The position numbers and the translations under genes are program-made. Shown here in pieces: positions 27,363-36,619 of a stretch of DNA of 64,000 nt. Below the pieces are notes generated by a model. It was given only the letters and a program-made list of their open reading frames with translations, searched no databases and was not told where the DNA came from. Where the stretch lies: NCBI GenBank assembly GCA_017514235.1, contig JAFWKK010000003.1, positions 55,905 through 119,904 on the forward strand, written 5' to 3'. Source of the stretch: Kiritimatiellia bacterium. Lineage in GTDB: Bacteria; Verrucomicrobiota; Kiritimatiellia; RFP12; UBA1067. Each line of letters begins with the position of its first letter. Within the stretch, counting starts at the first letter, position 1.

Positions 27363-30236
27363 TCACGAACCTCCTGAAAGGACCTTGCCAAGCGCGGCTG
27401 TCGTGACGGGTTTGAGAAGGATGTCGTTGAATCCCATGTCGGCGTACGTCGTCTGAGATTCCACGTCTGCCGTCACGGCTACGACGCGCAGGGATGCAAG
27501 CGCCGGATTGGCGCGGATGGCGCGTATCAACCCCGCACCGTCCATGTTCGGCATCCACATGTCCGTCAGGACGAGGTCGAAGGCCTTTGCGCCCGGCGCT
27601 TCCAGCACGCTGAGCGCCTCCTGCCCGTCCGCCGCCAAGGCAACCTCGAAATCGCCCATGTTCTTCAGAAGCGCCTTGAGAACCATGAGGTTCATCTTCG
27701 AGTCGTCCACAATGAGGATCCTGTGCGGCATCTGCCCGGGAAGAGCGCTCCGCTGCGCGTCCGCCAGGGGAGGGACGTGCTCCTGCGCGTCGGCCGTCGG
27801 CTCCACGATCTTCACATTCGGTATGACAACCGAGAACGTGGAACCCGCGCCGAGGGTGGAAGCCACCTCCAACCTGCCGCCCATGGCCGCCGCGAGCTGC
27901 TTGCAGATGGCGAGGCCAAGCCCCGTGCCGCCGTTGCGGGAAGCCTTAACGCCCACCTGGGAGTAGGCCGAGCCGATGCGCTTCAAGTCTTCCTCGCTGA
28001 TGCCGCAACCCGTATCCTCGACCTCCAGCCGCAGCTCCCCCGCGTCCGCGTCCTTACACCGTTCGAACCTGGCACGGAGCTCCACATGCCCCTTCTCGGT
28101 GAACTTGACGGCGTTGCCGACGAGGTTGAACACGATCTGCCGCAGGCGCTGCGGGTCTAGCATCAGAAGGGGCATCTCCTCGGCGCGGCACCTCAACTCG
28201 AAGCTCAACCTGCCGCTGGAGGCGCGGAACGCCTCCAGCACGGCGCGCATGAGACGGGAACAGTCCGTTGGCTCCGGGAGTATCTCCATCTTGCCGGATT
28301 CCAGCTTCGAGAGGTCCAGCACGTCGTTTACGAGCCCCAGCAGGGTCTTGCCGCTCACGAGGATGGAATTGACCGCCTCCTTGCGCTCGGCCTCGGTCTT
28401 TAAGCCGGCCTCGAGCATCGTCGAGTAGCCGATGATGGCGTTGAGCGGCGTGCGGATGTCATGGCTGACGGTGGAGAAGAAATAGCTCTTGGCCGCGGCC
28501 TTCTCCCGCTCCATGTCGCGTTCACGGCGGCGAAGGATCGCGTATAGGCCGAACATGAGGGCAAGGGCAAGGAGGTTGAGTCCGGTCTGGACGAGATTGC
28601 TGCGGAAGATCGAACGCTCAACGTTGGACAGGTTCTTCCGCAGGATGGCATGCCAGTCGCCCTCCTCCTGCCCGTGACTCGCCTTGCCCGACGCGGCGTC
28701 CGTGCAGGTCTCGGCATGTCGGCCGACGATGGTTTCATACGCCTTTTCCGCCGTCTCGCGGGTCGTCTGGCGTATCCACATCACCGACAGGATCATGATG
28801 ATGACGAACAGGGAAATCCATGCGACGGGCGACCTGCCGAAGCGGCGCATGCTGTCGCGGTGGAAGATGGTGATGAAGATGGCGAGGGCGGCAAGGCACC
28901 AGACGATCAGGACGAGGTAGGACCCGGTGGCGATCATGGTGGCGTCTAACGTCATGAACGGCATGACGAAGAGGAAGATGATCACGATTGAAACCGCAAG
29001 CCCGAGAAGTCCCGTCACCTGCGTACCCCTGTCCCCAGCCTTGCGCGCAGTCTTGAACGCCGCGGACGACGTGTAGGCGTAGGCCACCGCCGCGCCGAGA
29101 ATCGAGATGTCCACGACGACGCCGATGACCGTCCGTCCGAGGGGCACCACGAGGGTGGCCAGCGCCGCGATGGCAATGACGGCGTTGCGCGGGGCGCCGT
29201 CGGCGTTTCTCCCTCCCAGAAACGAGGGCAACGCGCCGTCGTCCGCCATCGCCGCCATCAGGCGGCTCGCCGCGACGGTGTTGCCGACGAGGTTCGTGAA
29301 GATGGCGCCGACCAGCGTCACGCCGATGATGACGCACCCCGCCTGGCCAAAGAACTGGCTGGCTACGTCAAACGCGTGGTAGTCCAGCTCGTTCCCCGAA
29401 TCGGCCAAGTTGGCCACGGCGCCGGTCCAGCCGGAAGCCCCCTCGCCGAGCGTGAGCACTGGGATGAACGTCAGGCACGTGTAGGCGATCACCGCCGTGA
29501 CGAGTGCGGCGAGCATGACCCGGAAGGACTTCCCGACGGGGAAACGGAATTCCGAGGAGGAGTTCGAGATGGCCTCGAAACCGACGAAGAGCCACGGCGC
29601 GATGGCGAGGATGTTCAAGGTCTGGAGAAGTCCGGAACCACGATCGGGGGCGAAAAACGGGCGCATCGACTCCAGCCCCCCGTGGTGGTTGATCGCCGCC
29701 GACGCGAAGCAGGCGAGGATCCCTACGGCCAGGATGACTGCCAGCGCCGACTGGACGACGCCCGACAGACGGCGGCGGCAGCATATTGCGGAAGCGACGA
29801 CGATGGCGGCGATGGAAAGCAGGATGTCGCCAAGGTAGATGCTGCTCTCTTGAATCGTGTAGTGTAACCCGAAGCGGAAGGCGTCGCCCAGAGTGTAGTG
29901 CGCCACGACCACGAGCGCCGTCACGTCCAGCCAGACTATCGCCAAGTAGGCGAATGCGAGGAAGACGCCGCAGAGGAAGCCGTGGTCGTGGCCAAACGCC
30001 TCCGACGCGTATGCGTATGTGCCGCCGGAACCAGGCTGGCGGTTGATCATGTAGTGGAAATTCCATGCGACGAGAGTCATGATCAGCCCGCCGATGAAGA
30101 TGCCGAGCACCGTGCCAAGAGGTCCGGCCTTTGGCAGGAAATCGTTCCAAGGCATGACGAAGGCGTCGGACCCCACTGAGCAGCCGAAGGCGAGCGCCCA
30201 GGCTCCAAGCCTAGAGAGATACCGTGAAGACGCCAT
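27363..30236 (-). CDS. APC-family transporter / histidine kinase / receiver fusion (copy 2)
   Basis: A 957-residue paralogue of the preceding protein with the same architecture. I chose ATG 30236 because AAAGGAG sits five bases upstream; the longer frame overlaps the EvgS-like gene. The transporter half starts FGCSVGSDAFVMPWNDFLPK and has RQPGSGGTYAYASEAFGH. The HisKA His is about residue 592 (TVSHDIRTPLNAIIGYST), the ATPase boxes are NLVGNAVKFTE, DTGCGIS and GTGLGLAICK, and the receiver Asp is about 891 (LVLTDMWMPNMDG). A periplasm-facing or linker stretch of about 70 residues with a Glu/Lys-rich part precedes the last membrane segment, longer than in copy 1. The tandem pair probably senses related but different ligands. 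Confidence 0.85.
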   Translation of the reverse strand: MASSRYLSRLGAWALAFGCSVGSDAFVMPWNDFLPKAGPLGTVLGIFIGGLIMTLVAWNFHYMINRQPGSGGTYAYASEAFGHDHGFLCGVFLAFAYLAIVWLDVTALVVVAHYTLGDAFRFGLHYTIQESSIYLGDILLSIAAIVVASAICCRRRLSGVVQSALAVILAVGILACFASAAINHHGGLESMRPFFAPDRGSGLLQTLNILAIAPWLFVGFEAISNSSSEFRFPVGKSFRVMLAALVTAVIAYTCLTFIPVLTLGEGASGWTGAVANLADSGNELDYHAFDVASQFFGQAGCVIIGVTLVGAIFTNLVGNTVAASRLMAAMADDGALPSFLGGRNADGAPRNAVIAIAALATLVVPLGRTVIGVVVDISILGAAVAYAYTSSAAFKTARKAGDRGTQVTGLLGLAVSIVIIFLFVMPFMTLDATMIATGSYLVLIVWCLAALAIFITIFHRDSMRRFGRSPVAWISLFVIIMILSVMWIRQTTRETAEKAYETIVGRHAETCTDAASGKASHGQEEGDWHAILRKNLSNVERSIFRSNLVQTGLNLLALALMFGLYAILRRRERDMEREKAAAKSYFFSTVSHDIRTPLNAIIGYSTMLEAGLKTEAERKEAVNSILVSGKTLLGLVNDVLDLSKLESGKMEILPEPTDCSRLMRAVLEAFRASSGRLSFELRCRAEEMPLLMLDPQRLRQIVFNLVGNAVKFTEKGHVELRARFERCKDADAGELRLEVEDTGCGISEEDLKRIGSAYSQVGVKASRNGGTGLGLAICKQLAAAMGGRLEVASTLGAGSTFSVVIPNVKIVEPTADAQEHVPPLADAQRSALPGQMPHRILIVDDSKMNLMVLKALLKNMGDFEVALAADGQEALSVLEAPGAKAFDLVLTDMWMPNMDGAGLIRAIRANPALASLRVVAVTADVESQTTYADMGFNDILLKPVTTAALGKVLSGGS

Positions 30237-30253
30237 CTGCTCCTTTCGCCACA

Positions 30254-33200
30254 TCATGTGTCCGCAATGTCCCCGAATAGCGCGTGGAGCTTGTCCGACG
30301 TGACGGGCTTCGCCATGACCTTTGCGAAGAGGCTCATGTCGTAGGCGGAGCCCACGTCCACGTCGGCCGTGACGGCGACGATCGGAATCTCCGCGAGCCT
30401 GCGGTCCCTGCGCATGGCCTCCGCGAGCTGCGTGCCGTCCATCTTCGGCATCCACATGTCGGTGAGTACGAGGTCGGGCACCCACTCCTTCATCACCTCG
30501 AGTGCCTCCTCGCCGTTCTCGGCGTAGCGGATGTCACCGATACCGAGGTTCTTGAGGTGAATGCCGAGGATCTTGCGGTTCATCATCATGTCGTCAACCA
30601 CCATCACCCGTTCCGGCATCGCGGCGCGGATCGTCTCCTCGGCGGCGCGCGGCGCGGCGGGCATGTGGTCGATCACCGTGAGGCCGGGAATCTCGATGTG
30701 GAACGACGTGCCAGAGCCGAGCGTGCTCGCGGCCTTGACCGTGCCGTTGGCGCTGTCGACCATGCGCTTGACGATCGGGAGGCCGAGGCCGGTGCCCTTG
30801 AGTTCGCCGTTGTTGCTTCTCATGCGGCTCGCGATGTCCTGTACGAACGGGTCGAAGAGCTTCGACATCTTCTCATTGGAGATGCCGCAGCCGGTGTCCG
30901 TCACGTCCAGCGCGAGCGTGCGCATTGCGGCCGTCCACGTCATCTTCACCGCAATCTCGCCCTGCTCGGTGAACTTCGCCGCGTTGCCCACGAGGTTGAT
31001 GAGGATCTGCCGCATCCCCTGCTGGGACAGTTCCACCACGGGGATTGGCAAGTCGCCGGCCGTCTCGATGACCAGCCTCACGCCGTGCCGGCGCACGCGG
31101 TAGCCGAAGATCGCCGGCAGCTCGCGGAGGAGCTGGGTCACGTCGCACGCGCCGGATCGCATGTTCATCGCCCCCGTCTCGAGCTTGGAGAGGTCGAGGA
31201 TGTCGTTGATCAGTTCAAGGAGCGCGGTCGCGCTCAGCAAGATCCCGTCGGTGTACTCCTTGCGCTTCGCCTCGTCAAGGCCCTCGCGCGAGAGGAACTC
31301 CGCGAAGCCGATCACGGCGTTGAGCGGCGTGCGCAACTCGTGCGACATCATAGCGAGAAAGCGCGTCTTCGCCTGCGCGTGGCTCTCCGCGGCGGCGGCG
31401 GCCTCGTTCGCACGGCGCGCTTGGCGCCTCAGGAGCACCATCATCACCGCCCCGTAGATCGCCGCAATGGCTAGGACGGCGATTACCGTCACGATGATCA
31501 GCCGCGAGAGCTCCTTGCTCGTGAGGCCGAACACCCGGTGGACCATGGTGCGCTCGGCGGCGGCGGCCATGAACATCTCCTGCAGTTGGAGCGGGTCTAT
31601 CGAGTTGACGGCCTTGCGGAGCACCGCCACCTCCTCCTCCGGCACGGAGCGGCTCGCCCACAGCTCGAACCCCTCGCTGCGCTCCTTCGAGCCGATCATC
31701 TTCGCGTAGATCTCGGGCACGGGGAAGGAGAACACCGACACCGCGCCGAACTCTGCGGGGTCGATTTTCTCGGGATAGGGGATCCAGAAGTCCGTGTCGC
31801 CGCGCAGGAACTTCGCCTCGGCGGTCTGTATGCCGGTCTGCGGGTGCGTGTCGAACTTAAGGCCGGTCTTCGCCTCCAGCTCCCCGAGGAACGCCTTGGC
31901 GAAGTGCGTGAGGTTCCCCCTGGAGTCCTTGAGCGACACGGGCCACGGCGAGAAGTCGATCATCACCGGGCGCGGATCCTTAAGGCGCTCGCGCAGCCAG
32001 TTCGCCTCCTTCAGCGAGAGCAGGGACATCTCGGTGCGCAGGCCGTAGTGGCGCTCGGAGATCATCTTCATGTACTTCGGGAAATCGTCGCACACCTCGT
32101 CGAGCGCCCGTTCCAGCTCGTGAAAGAGCCGGGAGCTCTTCGGCGAGGCGCAGAGGTACATCGGGTGCGAGGCGTAGATGTGGAGCGCCCGCTCGTTGTC
32201 GAGCTCGGGCATCTCGACGTCGACGAGCGCGTCCACCTCTCCCGAGAAGTAGGCGTTCAGAAGCGCCATGTCGGTCGCGTACTCGCGGCAGACAATGCCG
32301 AGCGAGTCGGTCTCGAGCTGCCGCTTGATCCGCTGCGTGCTGAGGGCTCCGGCCAGCACGCCCGCCTTCATGCCTTTCCAGCTGGCGGGGTCGCCGGCCT
32401 GGAATCGGTTGCCGTGGCGTGTCCAGAGGAACACCCGGAGCATCCCGATGGGGGTGTGCGGGTAGAAGAACCTGTCGCGCCGGTCGGCCGTGAAGCCAAT
32501 CCCGCCCACGAGGTCGAGCCGGCCTGACGTCACGTCGTTCAGGCTCTCATCGTACCCGCCGTAGACGTAGTCAAACGTCCAGTGGGTGAGCGGGCCGATC
32601 GCATTGAGCCAATCTTCGATCGCGCCCGAACGCTCGCCGTCCGGCGTGACGTTGAAGAGCCTGCCCCGGCAGTACGCCGCCACGCGCACGCGGTTGGACG
32701 GAGTCTGCACGCCCAGGAACTCCTCGCGCAGCCTGTCGTACTTGGAGATGTTGGTTATGTAGCATTCGCGGTACGCGGATATGAGCCTCTTCATGAGGTC
32801 GGGGCGATCCTTCCGCACGGCGAAATAGACGTTGCGCGAGCCGATGGGCACCACCTCCACGAGGCCGTCGGGGCGCTTCCCCTGCGGCGTGTAGAGGAAA
32901 AGCAGGTCGATCTCGCCGTCGCGCAAGGCCTGTACCGCGCCCTCGCTCGTCCTGTACTCCACGTATTCGGGGGAGAGCGTCGCGTGCTCGAAGTAGCGCT
33001 CCCGGTCTCTGTTCGGTCCCTGCGAGACGGGCGAGTACCCCACGCGCATCTGGGGCCAGTCGGTGATCTTGGTGGCCAGCATTTTCGACGCGCGCGCTGG
33101 CATCGCGTAGAGCGCGAAGTGCATCCGCCCGAGCGGCTGCAGCGGGAAGTCGTAGTCCTTCTTGAGGCGTTCCGTGCGGAACGCGGAACACACGACCACG

Positions 33201-33457
33201 GCGTTCGAGGCGTCGCTCATTCCGTCCGCGCGGTATTGTACGCGCGTCGGCTCGACTCCCGCCGCCGCGAACACGTCCTCCATCACGGCACGCGCGAACT
33301 TCACGTCCGCCGCCGCCCATTCGTCCAGCGAAGGGTCGCGCGCGCAGTCCACCACGTCGACGCTTTCGGCAGACGTCGAAGCCGAAAGCAGAAAGCAGAA
33401 TGTAAAATGCAGGATCGCGGCGGCCGGGGATGCCATGGTCGTCTTGGAGTCGTTCAT
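30254..33457 (-). CDS. EvgS/BvgS-like hybrid histidine kinase with periplasmic solute-binding domains
   Basis: A 1067-residue hybrid kinase. After a signal/anchor (residues about 8-30) come roughly three venus-flytrap-like modules. The first (about 35-250) recalls phosphonate/ABC-type binders (EGAVQALRDGEIDLLFLY). The second (about 255-485) is SBP_bac_3-like (LVGGIGFTADRRDRFFYPHT). The third covers about 495-640. One membrane helix (about 648-672) leads to HisKA (His about 705, MMSHELRTPLNAVIGFAEF), HATPase (NLVGNAAKFTE, DTGCGIS, GTGLGLPIVK) and a receiver (Asp about 999, LVLTDMWMPKMDG; Lys in VMAKPVT). There is no HPt domain, unlike EvgS and BvgS; the separate HPt gene two frames upstream probably fills the role. 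The stop lies 17 bp before the next kinase start. Confidence 0.85.
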   Translation of the reverse strand: MNDSKTTMASPAAAILHFTFCFLLSASTSAESVDVVDCARDPSLDEWAAADVKFARAVMEDVFAAAGVEPTRVQYRADGMSDASNAVVVCSAFRTERLKKDYDFPLQPLGRMHFALYAMPARASKMLATKITDWPQMRVGYSPVSQGPNRDRERYFEHATLSPEYVEYRTSEGAVQALRDGEIDLLFLYTPQGKRPDGLVEVVPIGSRNVYFAVRKDRPDLMKRLISAYRECYITNISKYDRLREEFLGVQTPSNRVRVAAYCRGRLFNVTPDGERSGAIEDWLNAIGPLTHWTFDYVYGGYDESLNDVTSGRLDLVGGIGFTADRRDRFFYPHTPIGMLRVFLWTRHGNRFQAGDPASWKGMKAGVLAGALSTQRIKRQLETDSLGIVCREYATDMALLNAYFSGEVDALVDVEMPELDNERALHIYASHPMYLCASPKSSRLFHELERALDEVCDDFPKYMKMISERHYGLRTEMSLLSLKEANWLRERLKDPRPVMIDFSPWPVSLKDSRGNLTHFAKAFLGELEAKTGLKFDTHPQTGIQTAEAKFLRGDTDFWIPYPEKIDPAEFGAVSVFSFPVPEIYAKMIGSKERSEGFELWASRSVPEEEVAVLRKAVNSIDPLQLQEMFMAAAAERTMVHRVFGLTSKELSRLIIVTVIAVLAIAAIYGAVMMVLLRRQARRANEAAAAAESHAQAKTRFLAMMSHELRTPLNAVIGFAEFLSREGLDEAKRKEYTDGILLSATALLELINDILDLSKLETGAMNMRSGACDVTQLLRELPAIFGYRVRRHGVRLVIETAGDLPIPVVELSQQGMRQILINLVGNAAKFTEQGEIAVKMTWTAAMRTLALDVTDTGCGISNEKMSKLFDPFVQDIASRMRSNNGELKGTGLGLPIVKRMVDSANGTVKAASTLGSGTSFHIEIPGLTVIDHMPAAPRAAEETIRAAMPERVMVVDDMMMNRKILGIHLKNLGIGDIRYAENGEEALEVMKEWVPDLVLTDMWMPKMDGTQLAEAMRRDRRLAEIPIVAVTADVDVGSAYDMSLFAKVMAKPVTSDKLHALFGDIADT

Positions 33458-33470
33458 CTTCTCTCGCTTT

Positions 33471-33578
33471 TCATTTTACGCTTTCCATCTCGTCTTCGAC
33501 CGTCGGCACGGTCTCGAACACGCGGCTGACCTTCGTGATGCGCGGGTCGTCCTTCGACCTTTCGGGAAAACCCGCCAT
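33471..33578 (-). CDS. Small ORF (35 codons) between HPt and hybrid kinase genes
   Basis: An ATG lies ten bases after the HPt stop and the frame ends 13 bases before the EvgS-like start, filling the only larger gap in this part of the run. The product is hydrophilic and acidic at its end (MAGFPERSKDDPRITKVSRV then FETVPTVEDEMESVK), with no signal peptide or membrane segment. The ribosome site is weak. Tight packing argues for translation, if only to couple the flanking genes. No homology was recognised. Confidence 0.4.
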   Translation of the reverse strand: MAGFPERSKDDPRITKVSRVFETVPTVEDEMESVK

Positions 33579-33588
33579 GCCTGCACTT

Positions 33589-33897
33589 TCAGAGCTGTTT
33601 CTCAAGCGCCCTCAGGTCCGCAATGAGCCGCTCCGCCTGGTCGCGGTCCTGCAGCTTGGCGGCGTTTCGGAGCTCGATTGCCGTGTCGGCCATCTGCTGG
33701 TCGCCGACGGCGAGCGAGTTGCCCTTGATGGTGTGCGCCACCTTGTCCAGCGCGTCCCACGCGACTGCGGCCAGCGCCTCGTCGGCCTCGGCCGCCTTGA
33801 CGTTGACGGATGAGACGTATTCGGCGTAGATCGCGTTCACGACCTCCGCGTCGTTTCCGAACTGTTCGTTCAGGTATTTCTCGCAGCATTGTTTCAT
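33589..33897 (-). CDS. Orphan HPt phosphotransfer protein
   Basis: A 102-residue single-domain HPt. The acceptor His is residue 55 in AHTIKGNSLAVG, matching the AHTLKGSS signature, with flanking helices of the normal four-helix bundle. AAGGAG precedes ATG 33897. The three hybrid kinases downstream all end in a receiver and lack an HPt, so this protein is the expected shuttle from their receivers to a final receiver. The REC-PAS protein at 38.4 kb is the only stand-alone receiver in the window. Partner assignment is inference. Confidence 0.85.
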   Translation of the reverse strand: MKQCCEKYLNEQFGNDAEVVNAIYAEYVSSVNVKAAEADEALAAVAWDALDKVAHTIKGNSLAVGDQQMADTAIELRNAAKLQDRDQAERLIADLRALEKQL

Positions 33898-33923
33898 GGG
33901 TTACTCCTTTTCCTGTTCGTCAC

Positions 33924-34421
33924 CTAGCAGCTGAGCAAGGCCTCCAAATCATTGCGGGTGGAAACGGAGGCAAGGCGGGATACATTGTCGTCGGAAATGA
34001 GGCACCTGCACAATCGCGCCAGGAGCTGACGGTATCCCGGATGGTTGGGGCTGGAGCAGACGATCACGAAGAAGATGTGCGTTCTGGAGCCGTCTATGGC
34101 GTTGAAATCAATCGAACTGCCATGTCTCAAAATGCCGATGCCCACAAGCAGCTTCTCCAATCCGGCGATGTATCCGTGCGGAATCGCAAGGCCGTACATT
34201 GCGGTGAAGCCGATGTCGCACTGGGAGTGCGCGATGACGGTCGAGACCGTGTCGTCGAGCTTGTCCATGGGCAGGCCGTTCTTCTCGAAGACGGCCTTGA
34301 GAACCTGGCGGACGACGCCTTCGGCGGTCGTCTCGGTGATGTCGCAGACGACGGGAATGGACTTGACGATCTCCTGCCACTCTGCATTGCCCATTGGGAT
34401 GCCTTCGTTCGTATCGTTCAT
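33924..34421 (-). CDS. PTS EIIA (PtsN/fructose-type) domain protein
   Basis: A 165-residue protein. I use ATG 34421 because GGAGA lies upstream; a start at 34436 is possible. The EIIA-2 fold pattern is visible, with the phosphorylatable His82 in GLAIPHGYIAGLEKLLVG and a preceding DIGFTAMYG strand. A downstream IFFVIVCSSPNHPGYRQLLA matches the second half of the EIIA-Fru/EIIA-Ntr family. No EIIB/EIIC gene is nearby, so a regulatory EIIA-Ntr-like role is more likely than sugar transport. Its place beside an HPt inside an exopolysaccharide locus suggests it reports carbon or energy status to that pathway. Confidence 0.8.
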   Translation of the reverse strand: MNDTNEGIPMGNAEWQEIVKSIPVVCDITETTAEGVVRQVLKAVFEKNGLPMDKLDDTVSTVIAHSQCDIGFTAMYGLAIPHGYIAGLEKLLVGIGILRHGSSIDFNAIDGSRTHIFFVIVCSSPNHPGYRQLLARLCRCLISDDNVSRLASVSTRNDLEALLSC

Positions 34422-34455
34422 TTTGCTTTTCTCCATGTTGTAGTTGCTTGTAGGA

Positions 34456-36276
34456 TCAAGGCTTGACATCCGCATGGCCGCACAGCGCGCCCAGCGCCCA
34501 GTCAAGGGCGAAGAAGGAAACGCCCTTCAGGTCGGCCGCCGCCTCGAGCTGCGCATGCACGGAGTCCCGGTCGGGGCTCGCTTCGTCCGCGCAGGCGGCG
34601 ATCCCCGGGACTAGGGCGGACGCCGGCACCGCCGCCTTGCACTGCGCAAGGTCGCGTTTGAAGACGATTGGGGACTCGGTGTAGATCATGGGCGAGACGA
34701 AATCAACCCACCCCTCCTTCACCCACCGGGGCCAGTCCTGGCCACGCTTCGCCGCCGCTTCGGGGGTGGGGAACACCGCAACGGAAAGCGCGCAGCCCAG
34801 ACGTGCGCGGCGAAACATCCGCGAGAAAGTCCGGACGAAAAGCGAGATGTCGCCCATCTTCTCGGCGGTCGCCTCCTCAGCGGACGGCACGCGCACGTAG
34901 TCGAGCTGGACGCCGGCGACATCCTGCGGGATTGAATCCAGGAGCTCCTGCACGCGCCTGCCGCGTGCTTCTCCGCCGTGGGGAACGGTCCACCGGCCGT
35001 CCGAAGACGGTTCGAACGCATTGAGCCAGAGATGGACGCCGACGCCCGCTTTGCCGGCCGTCCCGAGAAATCGCCTGACGCCGGTCTCCCCAGAGCCCAG
35101 CGCTTCGCGGCGGACGAAGAGCGCATTCAGGCCGCACCCCTTCATCCATTCCGGCAGCGCAGGCATTCCACCCGGAAAGCCGGGAGGATTCTGCAGCCAT
35201 GCCCCGCGCAACTCGAACTTGGCGAGTTCCCTGGCGGAAATGGGCTTCATGGGACCAGGAAGATCCTGACAGGCCATGTTGGGCAACACCTTCTGTATGA
35301 CACTCCTGAGGTGCCTTGCCGCTGCAGGCGACGGAAGCGACGGGATGTGCGAGAACCACGCGCCGGCGGGCGTGAGCGTCACGGCGGGCGAAACGGCCAC
35401 GCCGTTGGGAGAGAGGAACCGGGCCACCACATTGGCGGAAGCCGAGCCGTCGAAGAACGGCACGATGGTGTTGTCGGTGCGGTGGGGATATGGCGGAACG
35501 GCCTCGTCGAGGGGCTTGATGGCGCACCACGGCTGTCCGCCGTGCCAGGCACCGGGCCGCAGGCCGAACGCCTCCGAGAGGATGGGGTTGGCCGAATAGT
35601 AGACGATGGCGCGGCCGCCTTTGCGAATAAACCCGGCGAGGAGCTCGGCATCGTCGGCAGGGAGCGACGAGGCATCAGGGACGATGACAAGCCGCGGGGC
35701 GGACTTCACGGCGGCGGAAACGGTGGGATGGAGATCGCAATCAAGCCGGCTGCGGGAGAGCGTGGCGGCTACGCGGCGCGCAAGAGTTTCCATCCACGAA
35801 CCTGCCGGGCCCGACAGAACGGCGATTTCGGAGACGGGGGCGAGCGAGAGGGAGTTGACGACGAGCCTGCCCGCACCGGGCGAAGGCGAGCGCCACACGC
35901 TCACGCGAACCTCGTCTATCTTAGGCGCCCCGCCAACGGTCGGCGCGAAGTTCCCGAACGGAACGCGCAGGCGCGACGTGGCAAGCGCGGCAGTGTCAAC
36001 TTGGGCGGCGGCAAGCCAGTCGTCGCCGATTTTCAAGTGGAACGTTGCGGCCCTGACGGAAGCGGCCCCCTCGAAAAGCTTGATGTCGAGCGCAATGGCG
36101 CCCGCCGGAACGCCGGGGCGGGTTGGCGTCGGCTTCACGTCCACGAAGGCCCGGTCCTCCGCAGTTTTCGCAAAGTCCCACTCAAGCGACAGCACGGCGG
36201 CCGGCGCCATCAGGGCGGCGAGGGCGCAGGCGGGTGACAGGAGCCTTTTCACAGCCCTTTGGAAGATCATCGCCAC
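34456..36276 (-). CDS. Exported GHL10-type glycoside hydrolase-like protein
   Basis: A 606-residue protein with a signal peptide (FQRAVKRLLSPACALAALMA). Residues about 35-150 form a beta-sandwich and about 150-330 an alpha/beta region. The C-terminal about 260 residues are a GHL10/DUF187-like TIM barrel: ALFVRREALGSGETGVRRFL, VGVHLWLNAFEPSSDGRW, VAGVQLDYVRVPSAEE and WVDFVSPMIYTE. The VQLDYVR strand corresponds to the acidic catalytic strand of GH153/GHL10 enzymes such as the PgaB hydrolase domain. It overlaps the preceding gene by ten bases, indicating coupling. It likely trims the secreted polymer. Confidence 0.75.
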   Translation of the reverse strand: MAMIFQRAVKRLLSPACALAALMAPAAVLSLEWDFAKTAEDRAFVDVKPTPTRPGVPAGAIALDIKLFEGAASVRAATFHLKIGDDWLAAAQVDTAALATSRLRVPFGNFAPTVGGAPKIDEVRVSVWRSPSPGAGRLVVNSLSLAPVSEIAVLSGPAGSWMETLARRVAATLSRSRLDCDLHPTVSAAVKSAPRLVIVPDASSLPADDAELLAGFIRKGGRAIVYYSANPILSEAFGLRPGAWHGGQPWCAIKPLDEAVPPYPHRTDNTIVPFFDGSASANVVARFLSPNGVAVSPAVTLTPAGAWFSHIPSLPSPAAARHLRSVIQKVLPNMACQDLPGPMKPISARELAKFELRGAWLQNPPGFPGGMPALPEWMKGCGLNALFVRREALGSGETGVRRFLGTAGKAGVGVHLWLNAFEPSSDGRWTVPHGGEARGRRVQELLDSIPQDVAGVQLDYVRVPSAEEATAEKMGDISLFVRTFSRMFRRARLGCALSVAVFPTPEAAAKRGQDWPRWVKEGWVDFVSPMIYTESPIVFKRDLAQCKAAVPASALVPGIAACADEASPDRDSVHAQLEAAADLKGVSFFALDWALGALCGHADVKP

Positions 36277-36614
36277 ACGTACCCCTCGTCGTCATCGGCC
36301 GGTGCTTTGACGGACTGGCCCGCGGGATTGTCGGCGGCGGCGACAGTCGCGGATGCCGGAACGGGCGTCTGGACAGGGGCCGGCGCGGGCGTTGGAGCCG
36401 CAACCGTAGGTTCCAGCGCGGCAAAGGGGTTTTCCAGCCTTACGGGAGCGCGCTCGTTGCCAGTGTTGCCGTTGTCCTTGATGATGCGGGCGGTCTCGCG
36501 CCGGTTGTTCCGGATGCGAGAGCGGATCGCGTTTACCAGCGCGCTCAGAAGGAAGATGGCGGCAAGAATGCCGAACACCAGATGGAAAAGGTCGTTCTGA
36601 AGCAAGTCCTTCAT
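36267..36614 (-). CDS. Small single-pass membrane protein, Pro/Ala-rich tail
   Basis: A 115-residue protein. ATG 36614 has AAGGAGGG nine bases upstream; the longer frame is a shadow of the ATPase gene. Residues about 9-30 (FHLVFGILAAIFLLSALVNA) are a membrane helix, followed by a basic patch (RSRIRNNRRETAR). A Pro/Ala/Thr-rich linker (AAPTPAPAPVQTPVPAS) leads to an acidic end. Size and layout suit an inner-membrane adaptor for the ExeA-type ATPase encoded five bases upstream. No family was recognised. Confidence 0.65.
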   Translation of the reverse strand: MKDLLQNDLFHLVFGILAAIFLLSALVNAIRSRIRNNRRETARIIKDNGNTGNERAPVRLENPFAALEPTVAAPTPAPAPVQTPVPASATVAAADNPAGQSVKAPADDDEGYVWR

Positions 36615-36619
36615 GCCGG

